Positions 10,321 through 22,105 of a stretch of DNA of 64,000 nt are shown here, piece by piece. How positions within the stretch are numbered: position 1 is the stretch's first letter; each line of letters opens with the position of its first letter. The DNA comes from Candidula unifasciata (taxonomy: Eukaryota; Mollusca; Gastropoda; Stylommatophora; Geomitridae). Location of the stretch: assembly GCA_905116865.2 (NCBI GenBank), contig CAJHNH020004669.1, positions 62,001 through 126,000 of the forward strand, written 5' to 3'. The translations under genes were made by a program, and so were the position numbers. Below the pieces are notes generated by a model. It was not told where the DNA came from, ran no database searches, and saw only the letters and a list, made by a program, of their open reading frames with translations.

Positions 10321-11689
10321 ATGGATAATTTTGTTGGGTGGAAAAAAAGGGGTGGGGGGGGGGGGACGGGAGTAGTATTCACAACTCAGACGGCGATTGA
10401 TGTTTTATGTCTGTATACAATAATGACATCAGAAAGCAATCTGACCAGATTTTCTTTTCTTCATGGCGATCAAGTGAGCATTATCTCTTTAATTCTAAGA
10501 AGCGATTAATAATCAGAAGGTTGCATTTAAGAGAAATAATTATCGTAATTTGCAGTCCCGAAAGAGGCTACCTACCCGACTCCTGCTCACGTTAGGGCAG
10601 CAATTTTGGCCCCTATCTGTACTTTTGTCGTGGCCCACCATTTGAAGAGGTTTCGGCGCCCCTGGTAATCAGACACACACAACAATGTTTTAAAATAGAA
10701 AGAGAAGCGCCTTACAGAGAAACATAAATCTGCCTGTCACCAGCCCAAACACACACGCCTGCGTACATACGTGCACCCTGCACAGAGACTATCGGCTAAA
10801 TGGGTTTGCAGCACCAATTATAGTTTGCAAGTTCACCTTTGTTAAGCTGCGACCAAGGGTAACGAAGAAGAAAAAAAGCCTATTCTAGAATGCGATATAG
10901 GTTGCAGTGTGTGCAGCCAGTAAGGTTGATCAGCCAGTCAGTATACAAATTCTTTACAGGAGTAAAACATATAAACTGGTATATGCCTTCTCTGCAGTGA
11001 TGGTTGGCTACCCTGTACCTCATATTCATTGTGAATATTAAGTGGTGATCTTCCCCTCTCGTCCACGGTAGAACTCTCGTACTGCAGTATGTAAACCGTT
11101 AGCATATTCTGTTTTTAATACACCTTTAACCTTGGAAATCGAACTATAGCACTCGAAGATCTCAAAGTTGTTAACCACGTTCATTTATCTCCAAAGCTAC
11201 AGAGCTACCCTCTTCAGAGAAAAGTGTCGTTATTTTCAGTGTCATTTTACCCCTTTAACCCTAACAATTGTCATGTTCACCCGTTATGTGATTGTTAAAA
11301 TAAAAATTTTGTAATTATGTATTTATCTCGTGACAGTTAGTGCATGTGAGTCATGAACTGTTGGCCTAATCATGACCGTCTCCGAGAAGGGCCGTGAGGC
11401 TGATGTCACCGTGACGTGACGTCACCATCTCGGGCTAACGATAGGTCCCGTTTTCACCCTGACTGTCCTATTTTTAGTGTGTTCCCAGCCGTCCCCTGAG
11501 CACTCTTCAAAAAATTTTCTAGTTAAAAGCTCCAGAACAGAACATGTATATTGGTATATACACAAATGCAAACTTAAAAGGAACACTACAGAAAAACATT
11601 GTAATAATAATTTATTAGTATGGATACATGGTTTATAGGCTTTTATAATCTTGTTTTCTTAAAATGTGTTAGTTCAATTATGAAAAGTG

Positions 11690-11690
<1 letters not shown>
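10321..11690. other. No gene seen; scattered repeat traces
   Basis: Contains a poly-G tract near 10355. Around 10600-10660 it has words such as GTCGTGGCCCACC and GGCGCCCCTGGTAATC that look like hAT interior. Nothing convincing is coding. Confidence 0.4.
11412..11424. promoter_or_regulatory. CRE-like palindrome
   Basis: TGACGTCA at 11417-11424, overlapping a related TGACGTGA. It matches the cAMP response element consensus, but no promoter is attached, so function is doubtful. Confidence 0.2.

Positions 11691-11757
<67 letters not shown>
11690..11757. repeat. (AAT)n microsatellite
   Basis: About 21 consecutive AAT units. Confidence 0.95.
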
Positions 11758-11758
<1 letters not shown>

Positions 11759-11959
11759 TACTGGAGAAGATCATGACTTAATCTAATTTTTCTCAGCATG
11801 TTGACACCCGCTGTCCACCAAAACGGGATACAGTAACAGCTTGATCAGAAACACACAGGTATAACTGGATTATGTTAATCAACTATGTGAGAAACATTTG
11901 AAGTAAAACAACTACATACGAGTTTAGGTAATCAGCTAGTGCAATAAAAGGGAAAGTAG

Positions 11960-12890
11960 CAACTATTAAATAAACAGTTAAAGTAACAAATAGGAAATAA
12001 GCAGTTAAAGTAATAACTAGGACAGAAACAGTTAAAGTAGCAACTATGACAGAAACAGTTAAAGTAACAACTATGACAGAAACAGTTAAAGTGACATCTA
12101 TGACAGAAACAGTTAAAGTAACAATTATGACAGAAACAGTTAAAGTAACAATTATGACAGAAACAGTTAAAGTAACAATTATGACAGAAACAGTTAAAGT
12201 AACAATTATGACAGAAACAGTTAAAGTAACAATTATGACAGAAACAGTTAAAGTAACAACTATGACATAAACAGTTGAAGTCACAGCTATGACAGAAACA
12301 GTTAAAGTAACAACTATGACATAAACAGTTGAAGTCACAGCTATGACAGAAACAGTTAAAGTAACAACTATGACAGAAACAGTTACAAAAACAATTCTGA
12401 CAGAAACAGTAAAAGTAACAACTATGACGGAAACAGTTACAATAACAATTATGACAGAAACAATTAAAGTAGTAACTATGACAGAAACAGTTAAAGTAAC
12501 AACTATGACAGAAACAGTTAAAGTGACAATTATGACGGAAACAGTTAACAATAAAAAATATGACAGAAACAGTTAACAGTAAAATATATGACAGAAACAG
12601 TTAAAGTGACAACTATGACGGAAACAGTTACAATAACAATTATGACAGAAACAATTAAAGTAGTAACTATGACAGAAAAAGTTAAAGTGATAACTATGAC
12701 GGAAACAGTTACAATTAAAATTATGACAGAAACACTTAAAGCAGTAACTATGACAGAAACAGTTAAAGTGACAACTATGACAGAAACAATTAAAGAACTA
12801 ACTATGACAGAAACAGTTAAAGTGACAGTTATGACAGAAACAGTTAAAGTAACAACTATTACAGAAACATCTAGAGGAACAACTCGTACA
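11960..12890. repeat. 27-bp minisatellite, about 33 units
   Basis: The unit is ACTATGACAGAAACAGTTAA plus AGTAACA. The period is a multiple of three, so both strands stay open (MTETVKVTT on plus, LTVSVIVV on minus). Units near 12110-12260 are almost identical; the edges are diverged. No start context or flanking coding sequence supports translation. Confidence 0.95.
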
Positions 12891-12929
12891 TACACATTTA
12901 AAATGATAACTAATGCACAAAGAGTTTAA

Positions 12930-13560
12930 GTCAAACGTGGGATAAAAGTATTAAACAGTAGAATAAACCCTGAAACATTGAATTAACAACTAAGAAAGAG
13001 TAGATAACAACACTAGCTGTCTGAAACTGAGAACTTTCAGGAAACAGAAATTCATATATTTAACAAGTAACTGATCACCGCACGGTGACTTGCTTGGCTC
13101 CTAATCTGTCAGCAGATCATAGAAACATTTTGAGTTTGTCTCCGAAGACATATAAAGGAATCGTCGGTTGGACTATCCTCTAGGGACTGAAGTTCCGACT
13201 TTAACGAACGGGAATCCCCATTGTGAGCAGTCTGGAGAAGTGTCGACGGTTCCCAGAATTTCATCGTTCCCCAATAGGTTTTTATAATAAATTACCCCTG
13301 GTTCGCTTGTAAAATAGCTTACACCCGGTCTACTTTTAGAAAAGTTTAAAGATATTAGGAAAACATTAAGTATGTTTTCCTGGTCTTTTTCTGTTTTGAC
13401 TTCTAAAGCTTTAGTGCAGTCCCTTAATTTAATCTACGCCCCCTGTTAGTGGTACTCTTAGCCTTGTTTTCTTTTCTTCTAAATCGTAGCCAGGTTATCC
13501 GAAAAAAAAAAAAAAAACCTTGCGTTTTTAATTGTCGAACAACTCGCCATCTATGAGTTA
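12930..13560. other. No feature recognised
   Basis: AT-rich unique-looking sequence with a poly-A run near 13501. No repeat match or reading frame of note. Confidence 0.4.
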
Positions 13561-13574
13561 TGTGTTATATTATC

Positions 13575-13728
13575 TTAACAGCACTCCGGACACATTTATA
13601 GGTGCTCAGATTCCCCTCTCAACATATTTATCAGCGTCGCGTGGTTAATAGTACCATTATGATGTTGGTTAACAAGACTTTATGTGCGTCCAGTGTGCTT
13701 CTCATGCTTGGCTGTGCCGATCTTTCCA
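13575..13728 (-). repeat. Dispersed repeat J, copy 2
   Basis: Matches 6551-6715; see that entry. This copy has an extra short insertion and more stop codons on the minus strand. Confidence 0.5.
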
Positions 13729-13847
13729 TTCATCATCTGGATGGATATCTGTAAGGCTGCAAACCTGCATGATGTCATCCTCTGCCCTACCCAGCCTGTT
13801 GTGCAAAGGGTGCTTCAGGTCTTAGCTTATTTTGAGATATGCACGAG

Positions 13848-14210
13848 CCCATTATAAAAGCTAAGTAAACGAAAATACCTTATTACAATTGCCAATTAGT
13901 CCACCATCTCCGTTGTAATAGCCAAAATAACCTATATCCCATTATAAAAGCCGAGTAAACAAAAATCTCCCGTTATGATAGCCACGTTACAAACCACCTT
14001 CGTTGTAATAGCCAAAATAAACCACATCCCATTTTAGAAGCCAAATAAACGAACATCCCCTATTACAATTGCCAAGTAGTCCAACATCTCCGTTATAGCA
14101 GCCAAAATAACCCACATCCTATTATAAAAGCACACCAGCATCGCCTGTTGTGTGCCATAATAGCTAGCTAAGTTCCAGTCACATTTATAAAAGCCAAACA
14201 ACCCACGACT
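13848..14210. repeat. Diverged minisatellite, period about 90 bp, about four units
   Basis: Units begin CCCATTATAAAAGCCAAGTA and contain CCTATTACAATTGCCAA and TCCGTTGTAATAGCCAAAAT. All are diverged. Confidence 0.75.
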
Positions 14211-14214
14211 CCAT

Positions 14215-14483
14215 CTTATAGCGAGCCATGGCAGCGTTCTGGCTATATGCTGGCCTGCTGGCTCGAAAGTCTTGGTTTTGAATCCGCATCGAATCGGATT
14301 TTTTTTTCTCTCAGAATTGAACTTGGCTGCTAGGTCGACCCACCTAAGGTTGGTACCAGGTAATGTTTTTGGAAGTAAAGGCAACCGGTTTGATGCTGAC
14401 AGCATCAACTGAATGCCGATTGGTCTATAAAATATTGGTGTAGCATTATTTGCCTCAGTGCGTCGCTTGCGTTAAAAGGTTCT
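14215..14483 (+). mobile_element. SINE-C copy
   Basis: The head is tRNA-like but worn (GTTTTGAATCC). The body has GGTCGACCCACCTAAGG, GGAAGTAAAGGCAACCGG and TGCCGATTGGTCTATAAA, with terminal GCGTTAAAAGGTTC. Confidence 0.65.
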
Positions 14484-14489
14484 CTACTG

Positions 14490-15195
14490 CTCAACTGCCA
14501 TCTGACTTCCAAAATTTTCTGGTGCTATGAAAACTCCTTTTGCGATGTATTTCTGTGCGGCCGTATAAATCTATTTTTAAAAAAACCATCGTGGGAAAAT
14601 TGCTGTAACCCATGAAAGTGATTTCATCTAAACATTACTTTGATATTCCCCAGATAAACATTTGGTGAACTCCCCGTTGGTGGTACAAGCTCACATGCTG
14701 AGAACCACTGATATGGTCGATCAGTTTACCCATCAGGGAGATATTTCTGCGTACGTTATTATCGAAATTAGCTCAAGCAGGCGGGTGGTTTTTTTTTGGG
14801 CGCAAGAGAAAAATGTTGCCATTTTAGTGGAACCTACAGGGGAATTAGTTTGAATGGTTCTTACATGAGAAGTCTTAACCCCTTGAGTCCCAAGCAACTC
14901 CTCATGCGTCTATTGGCATTCTAAGCTTTTGCGAGCTCATTTTACCTGATACAGCTGTTCTATGCTGTGTAAAATTTTTGGTAATAGTTTGTATACACCA
15001 GTCGGTATTCCCCAGGTTAAGCCGTCAACATAACTCAGACCCCTTTTACATCCCGGAACACTTCCTAGTAACAGGCTGGTTGAACATTAGAGTTTTAGGT
15101 CTGTTTTACAAATCTCCGAATTCGAACCCCAAAACCATCGGACCTGCAGACAAGCGTTTAGCCAATTACTGCCTTAGCCTTTCTTTCATCTTATG
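14490..15195. other. No feature recognised
   Basis: Unassigned sequence. Short frames are not convincing. Confidence 0.4.
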
Positions 15196-15198
15196 ATA

Positions 15199-15302
15199 GG
15201 TTAGTTGCGTATCCTTTACAGGACGTTGCAGAACCAACCCCATCAGTCCCTGGCTGTTGTGTGGTTTCATTAGGCAAATTTACGTCCAGTAGTTTGCGAT
15301 TT
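15199..15302 (-). mobile_element. SINE-B tail fragment
   Basis: GGTTAGTTGCGTATCCTTTA, ACGTTGCAGAACCAACCCCA and TTTACGTCCAGTAGTTTGCG. Only the 3' half of the element is present. Confidence 0.7.
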
Positions 15303-15427
15303 GTAAGTGATAACCAGAGTTAATTAACTAACTAAATTTGCGTTTCCTTAGTTAATGATATGCCTGCCTCTTTTTCTATCTATCTCCCTCTCCCACCTTC
15401 CGTCCTTTGATATTTCAGCTCTTTCCT

Positions 15428-15690
15428 CTCCTTGTGTGGGTTCCAGGGCCACACTTGGGACCCCCCCCCACACACACACAAGCATGTCGTAAAAGTAGAC
15501 TAAATAAGGTGTTTCCTTTAAAGTCGAAGTGCATCTGCCTGAGAGGCAAAGAACCAACAGTCTGCATACAGTTAAACCAGATCTGTAAAAGTGATGTTAA
15601 TAAAACTCATGTTCTGGAACAACGCAAACAACTAGAACTTTCCTCCGGGGTTTATAGCTGGTGAACACGAGGAGCAGGAGGAGGACGAGA
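15428..15690 (+). mobile_element. SINE-A copy
   Basis: Carries GTGTGGGTTCCAGGGCCAC, GCATGTCGTAAAAGTAGACT, GAGAGGCAAAGAACCAACAG and a purine tail. It has a small deletion before CAACTAGAACTTTCC. Confidence 0.7.
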
Positions 15691-15699
15691 AGGAGGAAG

Positions 15700-16855
15700 A
15701 AAAAGAAAGAGAAGAGGGAAAATTTTCTACTTTGTATTCTGTTGTTTTACATTGATCGATTCTTGTCTGTCATTTGTGTCAGTTCCTATCTTTTACATGT
15801 TTTACAACAACAACAACAACAAAAGTAAAATATTTAACTAGCTGACGATAACTTGCTTGTTTGTAATTTGCTCGTTATACGCTCACGTTTTTTTTTCACG
15901 TCCCTGAGAAAACACAAGAACGGATTATATTGATCGGCTTGACTCGACCGCGCTGCTTTTCACCTGACCCCCGGGTGTTGTGTCGTCAAGGACACACTTT
16001 GGGAATGTTGACAGCTCCAGAACCCCAGCGTAGCTCTTTTTTTTTGGAAAGTGGATTCAGCACAGGGAAACGACCTTTCTCCCCCTCATTGTTTGGAACA
16101 GTCTAAAGAACAGTCCTGCTACCCGGGTTATTGTTTTGTGAGTGGTGACAGGTACTTCAATTTTTTTTTAGGCGGGTGCAAGTTTTACATACCATATACA
16201 TAGGCGTTGAAACCGTAAGGTTCGGGCACCCTGAGACACACCCACACATAATAATTGTTAATGGAGGTTGAGGCCCCCCCCCCCCCCATATTTGCCAGCC
16301 GGTTAATTAAGTGTCCACATCGCCTTAATTGACGTATAGACGTTCTCGTTTCATGTTTTTGTTTATATATTAAATTGTATTTCAAATCTATTTTATTTAT
16401 TTGCCATTCAGCACATAATGATGAGGATGACGATGATGATAATAGTAATAGGATTATTGTTATGACTATTTTGCAAGTAAAGAGGACTGAAGCTGCTTGA
16501 GCCTCAGCCGCCAACACAGTTATGAGGCACTGAGGCTGAAAAACACATACCCGTGATTTTTGTGTGTGGCAGCGCCTCTTCACCACAGGTGTTGTGTTCT
16601 GGTTGTGTTTAGTGAACCGTTATATGGAACGTGTTTATGGTACTCTGGGTTAGCGGAAATCGTTGCGATAAGTCAGCTATGTACAGTTTAAGAACACACA
16701 GAATGGGAGTGGCTACAGAATGGGTTGTGGAAAAGTTGGTGATCTAGAAAGTTCCTGCTAGTATCAGTTGAGGGAAGTGGGTTGGGGAGAGGAGGGGGGG
16801 GGGGGTCTTGGAATGTAGCAAGAAAACATTTACGTGGGCCACCGCCCATGTTGTT
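15700..16855. other. No gene seen
   Basis: Contains a short (CAA)n at 15807-15822, a C-tract near 16277, GAT-rich sequence near 16425 and a G-tract near 16795. No coding or transposon signal. Confidence 0.4.
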
Positions 16856-16867
16856 TTGAATTTTTCT

Positions 16868-17300
16868 TCTTTTTTTCATTTTCTTCTTCTTCTTCTTCTT
16901 CTTCTTCTTCTTCTTCTTCTTCTTCTTCTTCTTCTTCTTCTTCTTCTTCTTCTTCTTCTTCTTCTTCTTCATCTTCTTCTTCTTCTTCTTCTTCTTCTTC
17001 TTCTTCTTCTTCTTCTTCTTCTTCTTCTTCTTCTTCTTCTTCTTCTTCTTCTCCTCCTCCTCCTCCTCCTCCTTCTCCTCCTCCTCCTCCTCCTCCTCCT
17101 CCTCCTCCTCCTTGTCCACCTCCTACTTCTCCTCATCCTTTTTCTCCATCTTCTTCTTCTTTTCTTTTTCTTTTTCTTCTTCATCATCATCATCATCATC
17201 ATCATTATCATCTCTTTCTTCTTCTTCTTCTTTTTCTTCTTCTTCTTCTTCTTCTTCTTCTTCTTCTTCTTCTTCTTCTTCTTCTTCTTCTTCTTTGCTG
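16868..17300. repeat. (TTC)n / (TCC)n triplet tract, about 430 bp
   Basis: Almost pure pyrimidine on the + strand: (CTT)n to about 17050, (CTC)n to 17110, mixed (CAT)n near 17180, then (CTT)n again. It abuts the head of a SINE-B. The poly-Leu, poly-Ser, poly-Lys and poly-Arg frames are artefacts. Confidence 0.97.
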
Positions 17301-17324
17301 CTGTACCTTTCGCATTAAAAAATG

Positions 17325-17542
17325 GCGTCTGCGGCTTAGGCGTTGCGAAGGCGTTTTGTAATGCCGGGATTCCTGTTCTGATCCAGCTGCCGATGTTTTG
17401 TCTTGAGTTGGTTTCGACAGTGGTACCAATAGCTGACCGTTTAGGAGCATGGCAAATTACTAAACTTAAAATATGCCTAGAAAAACCACAACAGCTAAAA
17501 AATGCTGAAGTTGGTTCTGCTGTAAAGGATACGCAACTAACC
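17325..17542 (+). mobile_element. SINE-B copy, near full length
   Basis: Head GCGTCTGCGGCTTAGGCG, middle GAGTTGGTTTCGACAGTGGT, tail GTTCTGCTGTAAAGGATACG then CAACTAACC. Oriented head to tail on the + strand. Confidence 0.75.
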
Positions 17543-17544
17543 AA

Positions 17545-18335
17545 AATTTAGTGCTCCCATCGTCAGAATGACTGCAAGTTACTTTGTAACAGTAGGGAGC
17601 TCCCATATAACTTGTATACAGTTGGGCGGGCTTTCTAAGATTCGGTCCTATTCTGATCTTTCCAAGAAGTGTTAATCCTACAGACATTTACCCCGGAAGG
17701 AAGCCATGGCCACCATTTATAATGTATAATTCAGTACGACCACTATGTGTTTCAACGGACAAACGAAACCCGCCTGTCTAGCCGATTGTCTTAAAGTTAG
17801 AGCTTAAATTTGGTGCAGGTCTTACTTTACGAATATCCTGAAAATCAAGCTAGGTCTTATTTTTAGGCTAGGTCTTATTTTCGTGGCAGCGTGGTATGTA
17901 TCTGAGAATGACGCTACTATCCAATCGGGTAATTTATTGCTGCAAGTGTACCAGAGCAACACCGGATGTGGCTGTATTGTATCCGTGTAATGTTAGCCCT
18001 GGTGTGACTGCAACATGTTGGCTGTTAATACACACTGAATAATTCCAACACACGATCAATCGAAGCTGTCAGGCAGGTGCTATTATCTTTAGGTTTGTAT
18101 GTTGCTGTAATTACGTTGCGTGCGCGGCATATTTTCTTTCCTGCAGTGTGTTTATTCCCATTGATTTAATTAAGATTGGAACTTGTACTTCTGCCCTGCC
18201 TCAAATTATTCGAAAGAAGGAGTGTATACTGACATGGGATACCGTCGGCAGAGACGCAGCAGATCAGTAGCAGCGGCGATCACTTGTGCCTGCCTCATGA
18301 TGTTTCAACAGCAGCAGTATGAAGATGATATATTG
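17545..18335. other. No gene seen; short inner duplication
   Basis: Near 17850-17885 the phrase GCTAGGTCTTATTTT occurs twice in tandem. It hints at a DNA-transposon end, but no partner terminus was found. Confidence 0.35.
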
Positions 18336-18344
18336 ATAAAGATA

Positions 18345-18600
18345 TATTCTACGAACTGGCAATCGCGCAAGCATAATGGCTAGACGCTTAACTGCAGAAC
18401 CAAAGGTCTGGTGTTCAAATGCACATCGTGGAGGAATCATTTTCAGAATTGGCCAGTGCTCTTGCAGGTGGATTTAGCTTTAAATAGGTCTCTTGTATTG
18501 TTCTGGGAAGGGTTTATAATTGACCGAATCCCCAACCGATTCCGACTTGTTTGTAACAATATAGGTCTAACGCTTACAGCATAAGACAGTCCCAGTCCGT
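18345..18600 (+). mobile_element. SINE-C-like copy, diverged
   Basis: The tRNA-like head is recognisable (ATGGCTAGACGCTTAACTGC, then AAGGTCTGGTGTTCAAATGC). The body is strongly diverged, with CCGATTCCGACTTG near the end. Confidence 0.45.
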
Positions 18601-18658
18601 ACAAAGAAACGACTCATACAAAGCACATAATAATGTTATTATTTACTGTCCTCAAGCT

Positions 18659-18862
18659 AGCGGTTCCAAGCATTTTACGAGTCGCGACCCCAGTTAGTAT
18701 CATAAAGGTCAAAAATAATGTTCACTCACAACCCATTGAATGCGATGATTTAAACTGTAACTCATTAACACGCTACACGTTTGCGGTTGATTTGAGCAAA
18801 CAATTCTAGTTTGCAGGACCCGATGACATTAATTTTTTGTTTTCACCTTTTTAACATTGGTA
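18659..18862. mobile_element. Possible hAT MITE, decayed
   Basis: Left GCGGTTCCAAGCATTTTACG and GTCGCGACCCC are typical of hAT MITE ends. The right CTTTTTAACATTGG is a weak inverted match. No clean target-site duplication. Confidence 0.35.
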
Positions 18863-18870
18863 TAGCTTTG

Positions 18871-18965
18871 CAAACTTTGCAAACTACTGGACGTAAATTT
18901 GCCTAGAAAAACCACCCAGTTGGGGTTGGTTCTGCAACGTCCTGTAAATAATACGCAACTAACCT
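18871..18965 (+). mobile_element. SINE-B tail fragment
   Basis: CTACTGGACGTAAATTTGCC, GGTTGGTTCTGCAACGTCC and AATACGCAACTAACC. Truncated at the 5' end. Confidence 0.7.
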
Positions 18966-19360
18966 TATAGCTCACTACTGCCTAGCGACCTCACAAACGG
19001 GTCGAATGGATAGAGCGATGTTACCGATGCCCACCAGATACAAAATACGGTTCAGCGAATGGAAGGGCTGGAAAATACATTGAATGCTTAGTAAATACAC
19101 TCTGTAAAAGCACTGCGAGGTATTGATTTTATGTTTAACAAGAGCGCTTAGTTCAGTTTTATTATGGCAATTGAACTAGGGGGTCTGGTTAAAACATTAT
19201 ATGCGTCTTAAACGCGTCTCTAGTCATTGGAAAAGTTGCAGTTGCTTGAGGTAATGAGGTACTGTTTTAGTCCCATATTGGCTTGTTTGAACCGCAGTTG
19301 TAAAGCCAGGCATTGCGCGCACAAGAACAACTTAAATACAAGTTATAGTAGGATATGTTT

Positions 19361-19610
19361 TGGGTCTCCATGACAAATATATTATGCTGTCTGACTCGTA
19401 TCCTGTCCATAGTGTGGGTTCGATTTTGGACTGTGGCTTTCGGTTCACGAGTGCGTATGTTCTGTCGATTCCTACGCGTGGATCATCGCCGGAGTTGCGG
19501 GGTTTCGTACTGGATGAGACGCTTTCGCGAGGTATCATTCGCTCTGCTCTGAGAGACCGAGCCATCTGGGATAAAAAATAAATGCAGTGAAGTTGATCCT
19601 TTCGTCATTA
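19361..19610 (+). mobile_element. SINE-E copy
   Basis: GGGTCTCCATGAC head, GTGTGGGTTCGATTTTGG box B-like, CGGTTCACGAGTGCG, TCGCCGGAGTTGCGG, GAGAGACCGAGCCATCTGGG and TGCAGTGAAGTTGATCC align with the copy at 53741. Confidence 0.65.
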
Positions 19611-19984
19611 GAAACCGAGTTAATATGTTTATTATTATTTTAAAATTATCTTTGCATTTTCATCGGTTCCCTTAGCTTACGTTTAAGAGTACGACTATTG
19701 CCAGCACTAAATACAGTAAACTCGCATATCCTCCACATTGGACGGAGGTGGCTGTCAGTTCACAAGGGGTGCTATAACAATTAGTAGTAGGTTTTACTGA
19801 TTACACATGTAAAAGTGACATATGCAGTCGACACAAAACAGTATATGTAGTGACTTCCAGTGAAGTCGTCTTTTATGGCCTTCAGATCCTGATACGAAAT
19901 AAAATTGTGGAGTAGTCAGTGGTCTTGATGTAAGTTGTTTGAGGGTGTATCCGTGCTCCACTAGGTGATTTAAAAAAATGGGTA

Positions 19985-20129
19985 AACTTTACTATGGTCT
20001 CCCCATGTACACACTGCTACACACTAGCTCGCTTCTGATTGGACGACCTACTGACCACCTCACCCCTGATAGGTCGACCTTAAGCGATCCGACTTTCAGA
20101 CAAGGTCACGGGGATATTTCGCACTCGCG

Positions 20130-20215
<86 letters not shown>

Positions 20216-20285
20216 ATATTTCACTATGCCAGAACTATAAACACTTCTAAAACATTTAGAGACTTGGTCTAACACACAACCCCCC
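19985..20285. repeat. Dispersed repeat K, copy 2, with (AT)n expansion
   Basis: Same order of blocks as 9285-9525. An (AT)n run at 20131-20212 replaces a short segment of copy 1. Confidence 0.65.
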
Positions 20286-20484
20286 TAGAGAGTGACAAAA
20301 TCTATGTCACAGGCCGTCTCTTTCTCGGAAATAAAATGTTAATGCCAGACAACAACAGACTGCGATACCCACATCCTCGACCAAGGTAGACTAGTCCAAG
20401 CAATTTATCAATGGAGTTAACCTACAACCGGTGGTGTGTAAATTTGGAAACCATCGTATAAATGACTCGTAATTCCAACGTAAC

Positions 20485-20703
20485 GCGATAGGAATCCACT
20501 GCTGGCTGCGTGGATTTTTACCATGGTATGGGGCGTCGCAGGTTGACCCAGCCTAAAATTGGTACCATGATGGCTGTCCTGGGGAAGTAAAGACGGCCGG
20601 AGTAATGCTGACCACATTAACCACCTAGTGCCGATTGGTCTACAAATATGGGACTCTCTTCCCATATGCCCTATGCGCCTAAGGCGTGAAAAGGGATCTT
20701 TAT
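20485..20703 (+). mobile_element. SINE-C copy (variant head)
   Basis: Shares CCACTGCTGGCTGCGTGGAT and GGTATGGGGCGTCGCAGGT with the copy at 3750. It ends GCGTGAAAAGGGATC. Confidence 0.75.
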
Positions 20704-20813
20704 TTATCGTAATAATAACAAAACAAAAAAAAAATTATATAGTAGGTATCTCAATCCATCGATAGATAGATGTGTAGAAAAAAGAGCCAGATACACGCAT
20801 CACACAACATAAC

Positions 20814-20855
<42 letters not shown>

Positions 20856-21120
20856 AAGGGGGGGGGGAGAGAGGGAGAGAGAGAGAATGTTTTCGGTTGT
20901 GAACTATAAACTGTGGAACAGCAGGTCACTAAAATTAGAAATTGTCATTATCTTCTGAGTTGTTCACACCCATAATCGCCTGTTACCTAGGTGTGGGCTT
21001 CAAATTTCATTATGTAGTTTATTTTGTGGCAGAGGTAAGTAGTAGTTCATTTGTTGATAGCGTGTCTACACGCCGTTCAGGATGCATAGGCGCCCTGAAC
21101 GAAATACCTTATCTGGTAAT
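20704..21120. other. GA microsatellite and unassigned sequence
   Basis: (GA)n with a G-run at 20818-20890. The rest is unassigned. Confidence 0.6.
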
Positions 21121-21124
21121 CATC

Positions 21125-21328
21125 CAGTCATCTCCTTGTGAGATGCAATTTTTTGTTATTTGAAGCCCTACTCTGGCTCTTGCCGGGGGCCGCAATATAG
21201 CCCGACCATAAATGTTGTCTAATGGCTGAACGCGGTTTCTGGGACCTCTCCACCGGTGATCCTCATCCACATGGTGGCACTTTGTTTCATCGGGTGTTTA
21301 TCGCTTGTGTGATGTCCGGATGGGGTAA
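21125..21328. repeat. Dispersed repeat L, copy 1
   Basis: About 200 bp aligning well with 34868-35061 (CTCCTTGTGAGATGCAATTT, AGCCCTACTCTGGCTCTTGC, TCTAATGGCTGAACGCGGTT). Confidence 0.75.
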
Positions 21329-21329
21329 A

Positions 21330-21865
21330 AATCTACTACTACCTTATCTGGTGTTACGGAAATTCTAGAGAGAAAAAAAAAATGATCTAAAGCCGTTTAA
21401 ATGTTCTGCTGGCTGCCCCCCTAACAAAAGCATTCCTCCAGACCGGTTTGTGTGTACACCTTGTCCCGCTGCTTTTCGTGTTTGACAGACGCGGCCAGGA
21501 CAGTAGCACGCTTCATGGAGTATATTATTAGTTGTGCGTCTTCAGAAGTTTGGAGGCCGTAAACAGACAGTGGAGAAAAGGAATGCCGGTTAAGTGTAGG
21601 CAGACGACGCACACTGAACTGCTGAACACTGGCGAGATAAGAATGTTGGCATTTCGAAGGCTGGTTCATTTGTGAACTTACCATGGCAGTCTCTTGGAAA
21701 ACCACATGGATTGTATACGGTTTTATCTATTGGAATTTAGTGAAAGGATTATTGATTTCTTATGACATGTCACTTTTGTTATTTGTGTGCTTTTTTTTTT
21801 TTCACATAGATGTGTCAGGCTTACATTTGGTTTGCTAGGCAGCCTTATCGGTTGGGTAATGTCGC
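21330..21865. other. No feature recognised
   Basis: Unassigned. Frames are below 100 codons and lack support. Confidence 0.35.
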
Positions 21866-21866
21866 T

Positions 21867-22105
21867 GTCTGTGGCTGAGGTTTGCGAACGCGGTGTTTGT
21901 AATTCTGAGATACCTGGTTCAGTTCAAGCTGGGGATTAAGAAGTGGCAACAGATGCTTTGCGTTGATTTCGACAATGGTATCTAGAGCCGCCCTTTTTGC
22001 AAGCATGGACAAACTACAGAACGTAACAGTTGACTAGTAAAACCATAAACGGCTTACAATAGCTAGGGTTGTTTGCAAACTCATCCAAAGAATACGCAGC
22101 TAACT
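21867..22105 (+). mobile_element. SINE-B copy, diverged, full length
   Basis: Head GTCTGTGGCTGAGGTTTGCG, middle GTTGATTTCGACAATGGTAT, end AATACGCAGCTAACT. Older than the other copies. Confidence 0.6.

Noticed and set aside
11883..12929. Frames on both strands of the 27-bp array as a possible gene
   Set aside because: Equal openness on both strands and no gene context; kept only as a repeat and a finding.
14876..14900. TTAACCCCTTGAGTCCCA as a piggyBac-type terminus
   Set aside because: No matching inverted end or second TTAA found.
16808..17551. Poly-Leu/poly-Ser protein frames
   Set aside because: They read through a (TTC)n microsatellite and a SINE-B.
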